Shown here one piece after another: positions 8,171-17,143 of a stretch of 64,000 nucleotides of DNA. Numbering within the stretch: position 1 is the first letter of the stretch; every line of letters starts with the position of its first letter. The notes under the pieces were generated by a model, which made no database searches, was not told where the DNA came from, and saw nothing but the letters and a program-made list of their open reading frames with translations. Origin of the DNA: Paracoccus tibetensis (GTDB taxonomy: Bacteria; Pseudomonadota; Alphaproteobacteria; Rhodobacterales; Rhodobacteraceae). Location: positions 1 to 64,000 of the forward strand of contig NZ_FMVT01000009.1 in the NCBI RefSeq assembly GCF_900102505.1. Reading direction: 5' to 3'. Position numbers and translations under genes: made by a program.

Positions 8171-8919
8171 TGGAGCAGCTGCTGGCAGCCGTTCCACCCC
8201 TGCCTTGGCCGATGGTTCTTGTCTACCTGCGGGTGCAGGCCTTCATCCTGGTCTTGCCGGGCCTGGGCGAGCGGGTGCTTCCCGCGCGCCTCAAGGTCGG
8301 CTTGGCGGTCGTGTTGACCCCGCTGCTGACCGAACCTGACGCGGCCATGACGATGCCTGACACCGTTCCGGCCCTTGCCGGTCAGGTTGCGGTGCAGCTG
8401 GTGCTGGGGCTGATGGCCGGGATGCTGCTTCGGCTCCTGGCGCTGGCGCTGGACGTGGCGACGACGGCCATCGCCGCCACTGCCTCCCTCTCTCAGATCA
8501 TGGGCGTGCAGAACGAGGCCGCGCCGCATCCCATCGGCAACCTCCTGCATCTCGGCGGGATCGCGCTGCTGATGGTGATGGGCTACCCGGTCATGGTGGT
8601 CCAGCTGATCGCGGACAGCCTCCAGCTCTGGCCGCCGGCGGCGCTGCCGGATGCCGAATACTTCGCCGACAACAGCTTGCGGATGGTGCGCGACAGCTTC
8701 CTGCTGGCGATGATGCTGGCCGCGCCATTCACCATCGGCGGCTTCCTCTTCCAGGCCCTGTCCGGCGTGGTGAACCGCGTCATGCCCGCGCTTCCCGTGA
8801 TCTTCATCGGCGCGCCGGCCTCGATCATGCTGGCGCTTGCGGCGCTTGCGGTGCTGGCGCCGCTGCTGGTCGCGATCTGGGCGGATCGCGTCCTGTCCTT
8901 CGTGCTGCCGGTGCCGTGA
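8167..8919 (+). CDS. fliR: Flagellar export gate protein FliR
   Basis: The 250-residue hydrophobic protein has about six membrane segments (for example LVYLRVQAFILVLPGLGER, LVLGLMAGMLLRLLALALDVA, PASIMLALAALAVLAPLLVAI) and the family stretch GVQNEAAPHPIGNLLHL. FliR joins FliP and FliQ in the gate core. The start is ATG at 8167, overlapping the flhA stop as ATGA; a second ATG follows directly at 8170. A much longer upstream frame inside flhA was rejected. Its stop overlaps the flhB start. Confidence 0.95.
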   Translation: MMEQLLAAVPPLPWPMVLVYLRVQAFILVLPGLGERVLPARLKVGLAVVLTPLLTEPDAAMTMPDTVPALAGQVAVQLVLGLMAGMLLRLLALALDVATTAIAATASLSQIMGVQNEAAPHPIGNLLHLGGIALLMVMGYPVMVVQLIADSLQLWPPAALPDAEYFADNSLRMVRDSFLLAMMLAAPFTIGGFLFQALSGVVNRVMPALPVIFIGAPASIMLALAALAVLAPLLVAIWADRVLSFVLPVP

Positions 8920-9980
8920 TGAGCGAAGAGCAAGACGACAAGCAGTTCGATCCGACCGAGCAGAAGCTGCAGCGCGCCCGCGAGAAGGGCGACATTCCCC
9001 GCTCGACCGAGCTGAACGCCGCGGCGATGTATCTTGGCGCCTGCGTGGCCTTCGGCTTCGCGGCGATCTTCGCCATCCGTCAGTGGCTCTCGATGGCGAG
9101 CCGGGCGATGGGCGCCGATGGATGGCCGTTGGGGGGCGTCTTCGCGCTAGGCCGGTCCGTCGCCGCATATGCCGGCGCGGCGATCACGCTGTTGGCCGTC
9201 GTGCCGGCCGTGCTGATCCTGGTCGGGCTTGTCGCGCAGCGCGCGTTGATCTTCTCGCCCGAGAAGCTGGCATTCGACATCAAGCGGATCAACCCGATCA
9301 AGAACGCGCGGCAGAAGTTCGGCGGCGACGGGATGGTGCAGTTCGTCATCAGCCTGGGGAAGGTAGGCCTCGTCTGCGCGGGCGGATGGTTCCTGTTCTC
9401 GATGCTGCTGGACCGGATCGTCTCCTCCGCCCTTTCGGGCGAGGCATGGATCACGGCCCTTGGCACGGTGCTGCGGCAGGTGCTGTTTCTGGCGCTGGCG
9501 GTCTCGGTGGTGTTCACGGCGCCGGACATGCTGTGGAAATGGTTCGACCACCGCCGCAAGAACCGCATGAGCCGGAAGGAAATGCAGGACGAGTTCAAGG
9601 ACTCGGAGGGTGATCCGCATCTGAAGGCGGCGCGGCGGCAGCGGGCGGTCGACCTGGCGATGAAGCAGATGCTGACCGATGTCGCCTCGGCGGATGTGGT
9701 TGTCGTCAACCCGACGCATTACGCGGTGGCGCTGCAATGGAAGCGGGGCTCCGGCAAGGCGCCGGTCTGCGTGGCCAAGGGAACCGACGAGGTGGCCGCC
9801 CGCATTCGCGCCAAGGCGCGCGAGAATGGCGTGCCGATCTGGTCCGACCCGCCCTGCGCGCGCGCAATCCACGCCGAGGTGAAGATCGGCCAGGAAATCC
9901 GGCGCGAGCATTTCGCCGCGGTCGCGACGGCCATCCGCTTCGCCGAGAAGATGCGTCAGAAGGCGAAGGCTGGATGGTAG
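8919..9980 (+). CDS. flhB: Flagellar export switch protein FlhB
   Basis: The 353-residue protein has an N-terminal DPTEQKLQRAREKGDIPRS segment, four membrane helices, and a cytoplasmic domain with the self-cleavage motif NPTH (Asn264-Pro265). Cleavage there switches the export apparatus from rod/hook to filament substrates. The start is ATG at 8919, overlapping the fliR stop by one base; a GTG one codon earlier is possible. The motif and length are normal, so the specificity switch should be intact. It is followed after 10 bases by the coiled-coil gene. Confidence 0.97.
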   Translation: MSEEQDDKQFDPTEQKLQRAREKGDIPRSTELNAAAMYLGACVAFGFAAIFAIRQWLSMASRAMGADGWPLGGVFALGRSVAAYAGAAITLLAVVPAVLILVGLVAQRALIFSPEKLAFDIKRINPIKNARQKFGGDGMVQFVISLGKVGLVCAGGWFLFSMLLDRIVSSALSGEAWITALGTVLRQVLFLALAVSVVFTAPDMLWKWFDHRRKNRMSRKEMQDEFKDSEGDPHLKAARRQRAVDLAMKQMLTDVASADVVVVNPTHYAVALQWKRGSGKAPVCVAKGTDEVAARIRAKARENGVPIWSDPPCARAIHAEVKIGQEIRREHFAAVATAIRFAEKMRQKAKAGW

Positions 9981-9990
9981 GGGCATTGGC

Positions 9991-10356
9991 ATGAAACCCG
10001 ATGCGCTTGCCGCGCTCGAGCGCCCGGCGCGACTTCGCGCCGAGCTGGAGCTGAAGAAGCTTGCCGCCTTCAAGGCCCATGTGGATGCGGCACAGGGCCG
10101 GGTGGATGCCTCGCGCGCCGCCATGGCGCAGAGCTATGCCGCCGAGGCGCCACTGAGCGTTGCCGAGGCGCGGATGGCCAATGCGCAGGCCGCACGCGCA
10201 GCCCGCGAGCTGACGCGTGCCGATCGCGAGCTGCGCCAGATCGAGCCGCGGTTCCGGCAGATGCAGAAGCAGGCCGCGCGGGAGTTCGGCCGGGCCGAGG
10301 CGCTTGCGGACCTGCACCAGCGGGCCGTTCGCGCGGCGCGAAAGGCAGCGGAGTGA
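9991..10356 (+). CDS. Small coiled-coil flagellar operon protein (possibly FliJ-like)
   Basis: The 121-residue protein is almost entirely Ala, Arg, Glu and Gln-rich helix without membrane segments, with heptad-like spacing through about residues 15-115. Size, basic charge and coiled-coil character resemble FliJ, the export ATPase stalk protein, but I see no diagnostic motif. It ends the rightward flagellar operon, 10 bases after flhB, behind a weak GGTAGGGGC ribosome site. A dedicated chaperone or export-stalk role is inference. Confidence 0.65.
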   Translation: MKPDALAALERPARLRAELELKKLAAFKAHVDAAQGRVDASRAAMAQSYAAEAPLSVAEARMANAQAARAARELTRADRELRQIEPRFRQMQKQAAREFGRAEALADLHQRAVRAARKAAE

Positions 10357-10552
10357 GCAGGCTGGCGCGCTCGGCGACAAGATCGCCAAGCTGAGTGCCC
10401 GAAGCGGGTGCGAAGCCGGACTGGAGGATCAGGTCACCACAAAGATGGACGCAAACCCTGCGTACCATGGCTGCGGCAGTCTCTGCGAGGCCGGGCGCTA
10501 TCGGGCAGCCGTAGAAGGGGCACTCGCATGGCGGCAAGGGTTGCAGCGACCG

Positions 10553-11596
10553 TCAGTTGCGCGCCGCCTCTGCAGGCGCGGGAAGCTCGAGGTCGATCCA
10601 GACCAGTTTCCGGTGCGAGGCCTTTGCCGCAAGCTCTGCCAGCGGGTCCGGCGGGTCCGGCCAGAGGACGCCGCTTCCGCTGACCGTGACGTCCAGCGAC
10701 GGCAGGATGTAGTCCAGCCTGAGGTTGCCGGTCGGGGCGGGATACTCGGCCGTGTCCAGTTGCGGATCGCCGGACTGGCCGGCATCGGCGCCGTCCGGCT
10801 GCGGGCTGCGGGTGCTGCGGGGCAGCGGGTCCTGCACATGGGCCAGCAGCCTGTCGAAGGCGGCCGGGTCGCCGGCACCGTCGGCCGGGTCGAGGTTGAG
10901 GTTGCCGATCACCGCGAACGGCTCCGAGGGCAGGTGGCCCAGCCAGAAGGCGGTTTCGTCGTGGTTGCGCGCGATGTTGCGCGGTTCGAAGGCCGGGGGC
11001 GTGGCCGCGAAGGCCAGGAGGTGCAGCGGGGCGCCCGGCGTGCGCAGCGTCACGTCCCAATGCCCGGTGCTTGAGAGGCGTTGCAGCGGCGCGGCCTCGG
11101 GCGGCAGGGCCGGCATGCGGTGGCCCGGCAGGTCGCGCCACAGAAAGCCGCTGTGGTCGGTCACCGCCTCCAGCGGCAGGCGCGACAGCAGCGCCATCCC
11201 GCCATGCCCGGTGAAGCGCCCGTAGCCCTGCGCATCGCGCGGCTGCCCCCGCCGGCCGTCGCCGTCGAGGTCGAGGCCGGTCGGCATCCCGCTGTTCGGC
11301 CGCGGCGCCAGCAGGTGCGGCATGGGGTGGCCCGCCTCGGCCAGAAGCGCGGCGAAGGCCGAGAGCGCGCGGCCGTCGAGATCCCAATCGAAGGCCGTCA
11401 GCAGGATCGCATCGGGCGCGGTGACCGCGATGATCTGGGCGGCGGCCATGACCTGCGGATCGCGCGCCTCGATGTCGCGCAGCAAGAGCCCCGGCCCCTC
11501 GCGCGAGAGGCCGGGGTTCCACGTGGCAAGGCGTAGCGGATCGGCCGCGGCGGGCGCGGCCAGAAGAAGGGCCAGCGCGAGCGGCTTCAGATCCAA
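10553..11596 (-). CDS. Secreted endonuclease/exonuclease/phosphatase-family protein
   Basis: The product (about 347 residues) starts [20 protein letters not shown], a signal peptide, then reads [19 protein letters not shown], the typical first strand of the EEP (DNase I-like) fold. Later hallmarks are [23 protein letters not shown] (the NxDP metal/phosphate site) and LRLDYILPS (the DY active-site strand). The substrate cannot be told. The best start is TTG at 11594-11596, overlapping leuD by 10 bases; a CTG two codons on is an alternative. Longer in-frame upstream starts lie inside leuD and lack the signal peptide. Export to the periplasm is inferred. Confidence 0.82.
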   Translation of the reverse strand: MDLKPLALALLLAAPAAADPLRLATWNPGLSREGPGLLLRDIEARDPQVMAAAQIIAVTAPDAILLTAFDWDLDGRALSAFAALLAEAGHPMPHLLAPRPNSGMPTGLDLDGDGRRGQPRDAQGYGRFTGHGGMALLSRLPLEAVTDHSGFLWRDLPGHRMPALPPEAAPLQRLSSTGHWDVTLRTPGAPLHLLAFAATPPAFEPRNIARNHDETAFWLGHLPSEPFAVIGNLNLDPADGAGDPAAFDRLLAHVQDPLPRSTRSPQPDGADAGQSGDPQLDTAEYPAPTGNLRLDYILPSLDVTVSGSGVLWPDPPDPLAELAAKASHRKLVWIDLELPAPAEAARN

Positions 11597-12192
11597 GGAC
11601 GCGCCTGCGCCATCTGCGTCTCGAAGCTGTCGATGGCCGGCGCCCGCTCCATCGTCAGGCCGATGTCGTCGAGCCCGTTCAGCAGGCAATGCTTGCGGAA
11701 GGGGTCGATCTCGAACCGGTAGGCCGTGTCGTCCGCACCGGTGACCGTCTGCGTCTCGAGATCGACGGTCAGGCGGGCATTCGCCCCGTTCTCGGCATCG
11801 CGCATCAGCGCGTCCACGGCCTCTTGCGGCAGGACGACGGGCAGGATGCCGTTCTTGAAGCAGTTGTTGAAGAAGATGTCCGCGAAGCTGGTCGAGATGA
11901 CGCAGCGGATGCCGAAATCCAGAAGCGCCCAGGGCGCGTGCTCGCGCGAGGAGCCGCAGCCGAAATTGTCGCCCGCGACCAGGATCTGCGCGTCGCGATA
12001 GGCCGGCTTGTTCAGCACGAAGTCGGGGATCTCGTTCCCGTCCCGGTCATAGCGCATCTCGTCGAAGAGGCTCACGCCGAGGCCCGAGCGCTTGATCGTC
12101 TTCAGGAACTGCTTGGGGATGATCATGTCGGTGTCGATGTTGACCAGCGGCATGGGCGCCGCGATGCCGGTCAGGGTGGTGAACTTGTCCAT
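11587..12192 (-). CDS. leuD: 3-Isopropylmalate dehydratase small subunit LeuD
   Basis: The 201-residue small subunit pairs with LeuC to isomerise 2-isopropylmalate to 3-isopropylmalate in leucine synthesis. Clear motifs are [16 protein letters not shown] near the N-terminus and the swivelling-domain stretch [21 protein letters not shown], followed by [17 protein letters not shown]. Length is normal. It lies 24 bases downstream of a DUF429 gene that separates it from leuC; all run leftward and are probably co-transcribed. Confidence 0.97.
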   Translation of the reverse strand: MDKFTTLTGIAAPMPLVNIDTDMIIPKQFLKTIKRSGLGVSLFDEMRYDRDGNEIPDFVLNKPAYRDAQILVAGDNFGCGSSREHAPWALLDFGIRCVISTSFADIFFNNCFKNGILPVVLPQEAVDALMRDAENGANARLTVDLETQTVTGADDTAYRFEIDPFRKHCLLNGLDDIGLTMERAPAIDSFETQMAQARPWI

Positions 12193-12216
12193 GGGTGCTC
12201 CTTGGTGCGGCGAGGC

Positions 12217-12903
12217 TCAGGCGACCATCTGCATGGGCAGGCCGAAGGCGTCGCATGTGGATGTGGGTGGATAGAGCGCGGCCCGCCCGCCGGCCAGGCG
12301 GCTTGCGGACCAGGCCATGATGGCGGCATCGGCCAGGTCGTCGGCCGCGGCGCCGGGTGGCATCCCCGCAAGGTCCAGCCGCTCGAGCCGAAGGCCGAGC
12401 CGTGCCAGAACCTGCAGCCGCAGGAACAGCCCGGCCGCCGATGATTTCGGCGCGAGGATCGGCGTGCCGCCATTGGCGAGGGTGAAGGACAGCTCGGGAT
12501 GCCCCTCGCGCAGCGGGATGGCGCAGCGGCGGGCGACGACATCGGCCTCGCGGATCTTCGGCACGATGCCCCAGGCCTGCTTGGCAAAGCCCTTGCCCGA
12601 GAGGCGCCGGTTCACCGCCAGCGCGGCCGCATAGTCATCCGCCGCAAGCGCGTCCCGGACCGGGGTGTTGAAGACCGACGCGGCCTTGCCGCGCATCGCC
12701 GCGCGGGCGGCGATGTCGCAGGCGCGGGCGGGCTCGCTGGCGCTCAGTCCCAAAGGGATGTCGATGACCGCGACCTCGGCCCCGCTGGCAGCGATCAGGG
12801 TGCCGAGGTCGCTGCCGCCGATCACGGCCGGCGCTGCGAAGGCCGGGTCGGTGACGATGCCAATCCAGCCTCCCTTGCAGCCGTCGAGGCCGAGGACCTT
12901 CAT
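12217..12903 (-). CDS. DUF429 domain protein (predicted RNase H-like nuclease)
   Basis: The 228-residue protein begins MKVLGLDGCKGGWIG, the DUF429 opening with the first Asp of an RNase H-like fold, and contains VAVIDIPLGLS (second Asp) and DLADAAIMAWSASR (a D-x-x-D-A helix near the C-terminus). This pattern is typical of DUF429 proteins, predicted nucleases of unknown biological role. The start at ATG 12903 fits the motif; an upstream in-frame ATG would overlap leuC. It lies between leuC (4-base gap) and leuD, so it is probably expressed with leucine synthesis although no functional link is known. Confidence 0.82.
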   Translation of the reverse strand: MKVLGLDGCKGGWIGIVTDPAFAAPAVIGGSDLGTLIAASGAEVAVIDIPLGLSASEPARACDIAARAAMRGKAASVFNTPVRDALAADDYAAALAVNRRLSGKGFAKQAWGIVPKIREADVVARRCAIPLREGHPELSFTLANGGTPILAPKSSAAGLFLRLQVLARLGLRLERLDLAGMPPGAAADDLADAAIMAWSASRLAGGRAALYPPTSTCDAFGLPMQMVA

Positions 12904-12907
12904 GGTT

Positions 12908-14338
12908 TCAGGCCGGCTGTGCCGCAAATTCGCGGATATCGACCAGGTGGCCGGCGACGCCCGCCGCCGCCGCCATCGCGGGGCTCATCAGGTGGGTGCG
13001 GCCCTTGTAGCCCTGCCGCCCCTCGAAGTTGCGATTCGAGGTCGCGGCGCAGCGTTCGCCCGGCGCCAGCTGGTCGGGGTTCATGCCGAGGCACATCGAG
13101 CAGCCGGCCAGGCGCCACTCGAAGCCCGCTTCCTTGAAGATCACGTCCAGACCTTCCTCCTCGGCCATCGCGCGAACCAGGCCCGAGCCGGGCACGACCA
13201 TGCCGCGCACGCCGCTGGCCAGCTTGCGGCCGCGCAGCACGTCGGCGGCGGCGCGCAGGTCCTCGATCCGGCCGTTGGTGCACGAGCCGATGAAGACCGC
13301 GTCAATGGTCACGTCCGTCAGCGGCGTGCCGGCGGTCAGCCCCATGTAGTCGAGCGAGCGGCGCGCTGCGTCAACCTTGCCGCCGGTGAAATCCTCGGGG
13401 GCGGGGATGCGGGCGGTGATCGGCAGCGCGTCCTCGGGCGAGGTGCCCCAGGTCACGGTCGGCGCGATGTCCTCGCCGCGCAGGGTCACGACCTTGTCGA
13501 ACTGCGCGCCCTCGTCCGAGAAGAGGGTCTTCCACCAGGCCACCGCGGCCTCCCACTGCGCGCCCTTCGGCGCGTGGGGGCGGCCCTTGACGTAGGTGAA
13601 GGTCACCTCGTCCGGCGCGATGAGGCCCGCGCGGGCGCCGCCCTCGATCGCCATGTTGCAGATGGTCATCCGCCCTTCCATCGAGAGGTTGCGGATCACC
13701 TCGCCGCAATACTCGATGACATGGCCGGTCCCGCCCGCGGTGCCGGTCTTGGCGATGATCGCCAGCACCACGTCCTTGGCGGTGACGCCGGGGGCGAGGC
13801 GGCCGGTGATCTCAACCTTCATGTTCTTCGACTTCTTCTGGATCAGCGTCTGCGTGGCCAGCACATGCTCGACCTCGGAGGTGCCGATGCCGTGGGCCAG
13901 CGCGCCGAAGGCGCCGTGCGTCGCGGTGTGGCTGTCGCCGCAGACCACGGTCATGCCGGGCAGGGTCCAGCCCTGCTCGGGCCCGACGATGTGCACGATT
14001 CCCTGCCGGATGTCGTTGACCGGGTAGTAATGCACCCCGAACTCGCGCGCGTTGCGGTCCAGCGCGTCGACCTGGATGCGGCTTTCCTCGTTGTCGATTC
14101 CGGTCTCGCGGTCCCAGGTGGTGGGCACGTTGTGGTCGGGCACGGCGATGGTCCGCTCGGGGGCGCGGACCTTGCGGCCGGTCATGCGCAGCCCCTCGAA
14201 GGCCTGCGGGCTGGTCACCTCGTGGACGAGGTGGCGGTCGATGTAGAGAAGGCAGGTGCCGTCATCCTGGCGATCGACCACATGGGCGTCCCAGATCTTG
14301 TCGTAGAGCGTGCGCGGCGCGCCGGCGTGCTGTGTCAT
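12908..14338 (-). CDS. leuC: 3-Isopropylmalate dehydratase large subunit LeuC
   Basis: The 476-residue aconitase-family subunit carries the 4Fe-4S cluster. Visible motifs are [31 protein letters not shown] (first cluster Cys) and [11 protein letters not shown] (remaining Cys pair). Length and order are normal for LeuC. The start ATG is at 14336-14338 ([21 protein letters not shown]). It is followed by the DUF429 gene and leuD. A 28-codon reading frame lies upstream on the same strand. Confidence 0.98.
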   Translation of the reverse strand: MTQHAGAPRTLYDKIWDAHVVDRQDDGTCLLYIDRHLVHEVTSPQAFEGLRMTGRKVRAPERTIAVPDHNVPTTWDRETGIDNEESRIQVDALDRNAREFGVHYYPVNDIRQGIVHIVGPEQGWTLPGMTVVCGDSHTATHGAFGALAHGIGTSEVEHVLATQTLIQKKSKNMKVEITGRLAPGVTAKDVVLAIIAKTGTAGGTGHVIEYCGEVIRNLSMEGRMTICNMAIEGGARAGLIAPDEVTFTYVKGRPHAPKGAQWEAAVAWWKTLFSDEGAQFDKVVTLRGEDIAPTVTWGTSPEDALPITARIPAPEDFTGGKVDAARRSLDYMGLTAGTPLTDVTIDAVFIGSCTNGRIEDLRAAADVLRGRKLASGVRGMVVPGSGLVRAMAEEEGLDVIFKEAGFEWRLAGCSMCLGMNPDQLAPGERCAATSNRNFEGRQGYKGRTHLMSPAMAAAAGVAGHLVDIREFAAQPA

Positions 14339-14399
14339 GGCTGATGTCTTTCGGCTGTGAGGCGGGCATGGCGAGGCGGGGCCGGAACGACCCGGACGC

Positions 14400-14486
14400 T
14401 CAGCCCCTTGCCGTCACGCAGAGCGTCTCGCCGTAGAAGCGCTGCGGCAGGCGCGCGCGGTCGTGGATGTCGAAATAGCGCATCAT
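14400..14486 (-). CDS. Possible 28-residue protein upstream of leuC
   Basis: A short frame, [10 protein letters not shown]...ETLCVTARG then TGA, lies 61 bases upstream of leuC on the same strand. Its codons are strongly G/C-ending, like real genes here. It has only two leucines and no leucine run, so it does not look like a leu attenuator leader peptide. It may be a small protein, the end of a decayed gene, or chance. Confidence 0.3.
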   Translation of the reverse strand: MMRYFDIHDRARLPQRFYGETLCVTARG

Positions 14487-14581
14487 GGCCCGGACGCTAC
14501 GCCAGCACGGGCCTTCTGGCAAGGGCCGCGGCCGGGCAGGCCGGGGAAATCCGCGCCCGGTGATTGAGATGGAGGGAAAAC

Positions 14582-14683
14582 ATGTCTATCTTTGGATCAT
14601 CCCTGCGCCGGGGAGATCGGCGCGACGACCGGAGGATAATACCCTGTCACAAGACGTCTCGTCGGCCGGTGGGCCGGCCATGA
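14582..14683 (+). CDS. Possible 33-residue Arg-rich leader peptide coupled to rsfS
   Basis: The frame MSIFGSSLRRGDRRDDRR... (33 codons) starts at ATG 14582 behind a very good ribosome site (GGAGGGAAAAC-ATG). It ends with TGA at 14681-14683, which overlaps the ATG at 14680 proposed for rsfS as ATGA. This arrangement suggests translational coupling. The peptide is basic (about ten arginines) and I do not recognise it. Alternatively rsfS starts elsewhere and this is chance. Confidence 0.35.
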   Translation: MSIFGSSLRRGDRRDDRRIIPCHKTSRRPVGRP

Positions 14684-15081
14684 CCCCCGAAGGTGCCGCT
14701 GCCGCGGCCGATCCCATGCTGACCCTGGTGCTCAACTCGCTCGATGACGACAAGGCCGAGGACGTCGTCAGCATCGACCTGCGCGGCCGCACGGCCATCG
14801 CCGATCACATGGTCATCGCCTCGGGCCGCAGCGCCCGCCAGGTCGGCGCCATCGCCGAGAAGCTGGCCGAGCGGGTCAAGCAGGCGACCGGCCGCACGCC
14901 GCGGATCGAGGGGAAGGATGCCGGGGACTGGGTCCTGATCGACACCGATGACGTGATCGTGCACGTCTTCCGCCCCGAAGTGCGCGAGTTCTACCAGCTC
15001 GAGAAGATGTGGATGCCCGCGGACGCGCTGACCCGCCTGCGCGAGACGGCCCGCCCGGACATCGCGCAGCCGCAGCCCTAG
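14680..15081 (+). CDS. rsfS: Ribosome silencing factor RsfS
   Basis: The product (about 133 residues) contains the RsfS core: DDDKAEDVVSIDLRGRTAIADHMVIASGRSARQVGAIAEKL, then GKDAGDWVLIDTDDVIVHVFRPEVREFYQLEKMW. RsfS binds L14 on the large ribosomal subunit and blocks subunit joining in starvation. The start is uncertain: ATG 14680 gives ATGA coupling to the small upstream frame, ATG 14716 is also possible, and the frame is open further upstream to ATG 14569. It is followed by rlmH after 4 bases, the usual rsfS-rlmH pairing. Confidence 0.92.
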   Translation: MTPEGAAAAADPMLTLVLNSLDDDKAEDVVSIDLRGRTAIADHMVIASGRSARQVGAIAEKLAERVKQATGRTPRIEGKDAGDWVLIDTDDVIVHVFRPEVREFYQLEKMWMPADALTRLRETARPDIAQPQP

Positions 15082-15085
15082 GCGG

Positions 15086-15553
15086 ATGCGGATCGACATC
15101 GCCGCCATGGGGCGGATGAAGACGTCGCCCGAGGCGGCGCTTGTCGCCGACTATCTCGACCGCTTCGCCAAGACCGGCCGCGCCCTCGGCCTGCCGCCCG
15201 TCCAGCTGACCGAGCTGGACGACCGCAAGGGCGGCGGCATGGCGGCCGAGGCCGAGCTGCTGGGCCGCGCCGCCCCGCCCGGCGCGCTTCTGGTGATGCT
15301 GGACGAGCGGGGCGAGCAGCCGACCTCGCCGGATTTCGCCGCGCGCCTGGCCCGCCACCGGGACGAGGCCCGCGACATCTGCTTTCTCATCGGCGGTGCG
15401 GACGGGCTGGACCCTGCATTGCGCGCCCGGGCCGACTGGCAGATCAGCTTCGGCCGCATGGTCTGGCCGCACATGCTGGTGCGGGTGATGCTGGCCGAGC
15501 AGCTTTATCGCGCGGCGACGATCCTCGCCGGCTCGCCCTATCACCGCGCCTGA
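15086..15553 (+). CDS. rlmH: 23S rRNA (pseudouridine1915-N3)-methyltransferase RlmH
   Basis: The 155-residue SPOUT-family methyltransferase modifies pseudouridine 1915 in helix 69 of 23S rRNA. Family stretches are LVMLDERGEQPTSPDFA, CFLIGGADGLDP (the knotted SAM-binding loop) and the C-terminal PHMLVRVMLAEQLYRAATILAGSPYHR. Length is the usual one. It directly follows rsfS, so two ribosome-related genes are translated together. Confidence 0.97.
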   Translation: MRIDIAAMGRMKTSPEAALVADYLDRFAKTGRALGLPPVQLTELDDRKGGGMAAEAELLGRAAPPGALLVMLDERGEQPTSPDFAARLARHRDEARDICFLIGGADGLDPALRARADWQISFGRMVWPHMLVRVMLAEQLYRAATILAGSPYHRA

Positions 15554-15628
15554 CGCTTGCCGGCGCTTGCGGCCTTGGTTGCCGCCCGCCCGCCGCAGGC
15601 GTAAGGAGGGAAAAACCGCGAGGCAGAC

Positions 15629-17143
15629 ATGAGCAAACCCGTCGTCCTGTGCATCCTCGATGGCTGGGGCATCTCGGACCGGCCCGAGCAGAGCGCACCG
15701 GACCAGGCCCGCACCCCCTGTTTCGACGGGCTGATGCGCGACTGCCCGAACGCGACGCTGATCACCTACGGCCCCGATGTCGGCCTGCCGCGCGGGCAGA
15801 TGGGCAACTCCGAGGTCGGGCACACCAATATCGGCGCGGGCCGGGTGGTGGCGATGGACCTGGGGCAGATCGACCTTGCGATCGAGGACGGCAGCTTCGC
15901 GCGGAACGCCGCGCTCGTCGACTTCGCGGCGCGGGTGCGGGCCTCGGGCGGCACGGCGCATCTGATGGGCGTCGTCTCGGATGGCGGGGTGCATGGGCAT
16001 CTGGTGCATCTTCTGGCTGCCGCGCGGGCGGTCTCGGACGCGGGCGTGCCCGTCGTCATCCACGCGATCACCGACGGGCGCGACGTGCCGCCGCGATCGG
16101 CGGACGGCTTCATCGCGCAGCTTCAGGCCGGCCTGCCGCCTGGCGCCCGCATCGGCACCGTGATCGGCCGCTACTACGCGATGGACCGCGACAACCGGTG
16201 GGAGCGGGTGCGGCGCGCCTATGGCGCGATGGTGCTGGGGCAGGGCGAGGACGCGCCGGATGCCGCAGCCGCCGTCACGGCGGCCTGGGCGCGCGGCGAG
16301 ACGGACGAGTTCATCCCCCCCTTCGTCATCGACGGCTACAACGGCGCGCAGGACGGCGACGGCTTCTTCTGCCTCAATTTCCGGGCGGACCGCGCGCGCG
16401 AGATCCTGTCGGCCATCGGCGATCCGGCCTTCGCGGCCTTCGACGTCCCGGACCGGCCCGAATGGTCGGCGCTTCTGGGCCTTGTCGACTACAGCGCGCA
16501 GCACGATCTCTTCATGCGGGCGGTCTTTCCCAAGCAGCAGGTGCAGAACACGCTCGGCGCCTTCGTCGCGGCGCAGGGGCTGCGCCAGCTGCGCCTGGCC
16601 GAGACCGAGAAATACCCGCACGTGACCTTCTTCCTGAACGGCGGCCGCGAGGCCGCCGAGCCGGGCGAGGACCGCTACATGGCCCCCAGCCCCAAGGTCG
16701 CGACCTATGACCTCGCGCCGCGGATGGCGGCCGACGAGGTGGCCGACAAGCTGGTCGAGGCCATCGCCGCGGGCTACGATCTGATCGTCGTGAACTTCGC
16801 AAATCCCGACATGGTCGGCCATACCGGCAGCCTCATGGCGGCCGCCGCCGCCTGCGAGGCGGTGGACGAGGGACTGTCGCGCATGATCGCGGCCCTTCGG
16901 CAGGCGGGCGGGGCGGCGCTGATCTGCGCCGATCACGGCAATTGCGAGCAGATGATCGACCCCGAGACGGGCGGGCCGCACACCGCCCACACGCTGAACC
17001 CGGTGCCGGTGATCCTGTTCGGCGGGCCGGCGGGCGCGGACCTGCGCGACGGCCGCCTGGCGGACCTCGCGCCGACGGTGCTGGCGCTGATGGGCCTGGA
17101 ACCCCCCGCCGAGATGACCGGCCGGAGCCTGATCCGCTCATGA
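15629..17143 (+). CDS. gpmI: 2,3-Bisphosphoglycerate-independent phosphoglycerate mutase
   Basis: The 504-residue enzyme interconverts 3- and 2-phosphoglycerate in glycolysis/gluconeogenesis using two Mn ions. It has the alkaline-phosphatase-fold opening VVLCILDGWG, the catalytic Ser61 in QMGNSEVGHTNIGAGR, DGRDVPP, CLNFRADRAREI, NFANPDMVGHTG and the C-terminal metal site ICADHGNCEQM. A GGAGGG ribosome site lies well upstream. Its stop overlaps the envC start as ATGA. Confidence 0.97.
   Translation: MSKPVVLCILDGWGISDRPEQSAPDQARTPCFDGLMRDCPNATLITYGPDVGLPRGQMGNSEVGHTNIGAGRVVAMDLGQIDLAIEDGSFARNAALVDFAARVRASGGTAHLMGVVSDGGVHGHLVHLLAAARAVSDAGVPVVIHAITDGRDVPPRSADGFIAQLQAGLPPGARIGTVIGRYYAMDRDNRWERVRRAYGAMVLGQGEDAPDAAAAVTAAWARGETDEFIPPFVIDGYNGAQDGDGFFCLNFRADRAREILSAIGDPAFAAFDVPDRPEWSALLGLVDYSAQHDLFMRAVFPKQQVQNTLGAFVAAQGLRQLRLAETEKYPHVTFFLNGGREAAEPGEDRYMAPSPKVATYDLAPRMAADEVADKLVEAIAAGYDLIVVNFANPDMVGHTGSLMAAAAACEAVDEGLSRMIAALRQAGGAALICADHGNCEQMIDPETGGPHTAHTLNPVPVILFGGPAGADLRDGRLADLAPTVLALMGLEPPAEMTGRSLIRS

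Noticed and set aside
12665..14344. 559-codon plus-strand frame over leuC
   Set aside because: It is the antisense of LeuC, whose Fe-S motifs are intact. The translation is His/Arg/Ala-rich without domains.
14400..14486. Leucine attenuator leader peptide before leuC
   Set aside because: The short frame has only two leucines, not adjacent, and I could not build a terminator/antiterminator pair between it and leuC.
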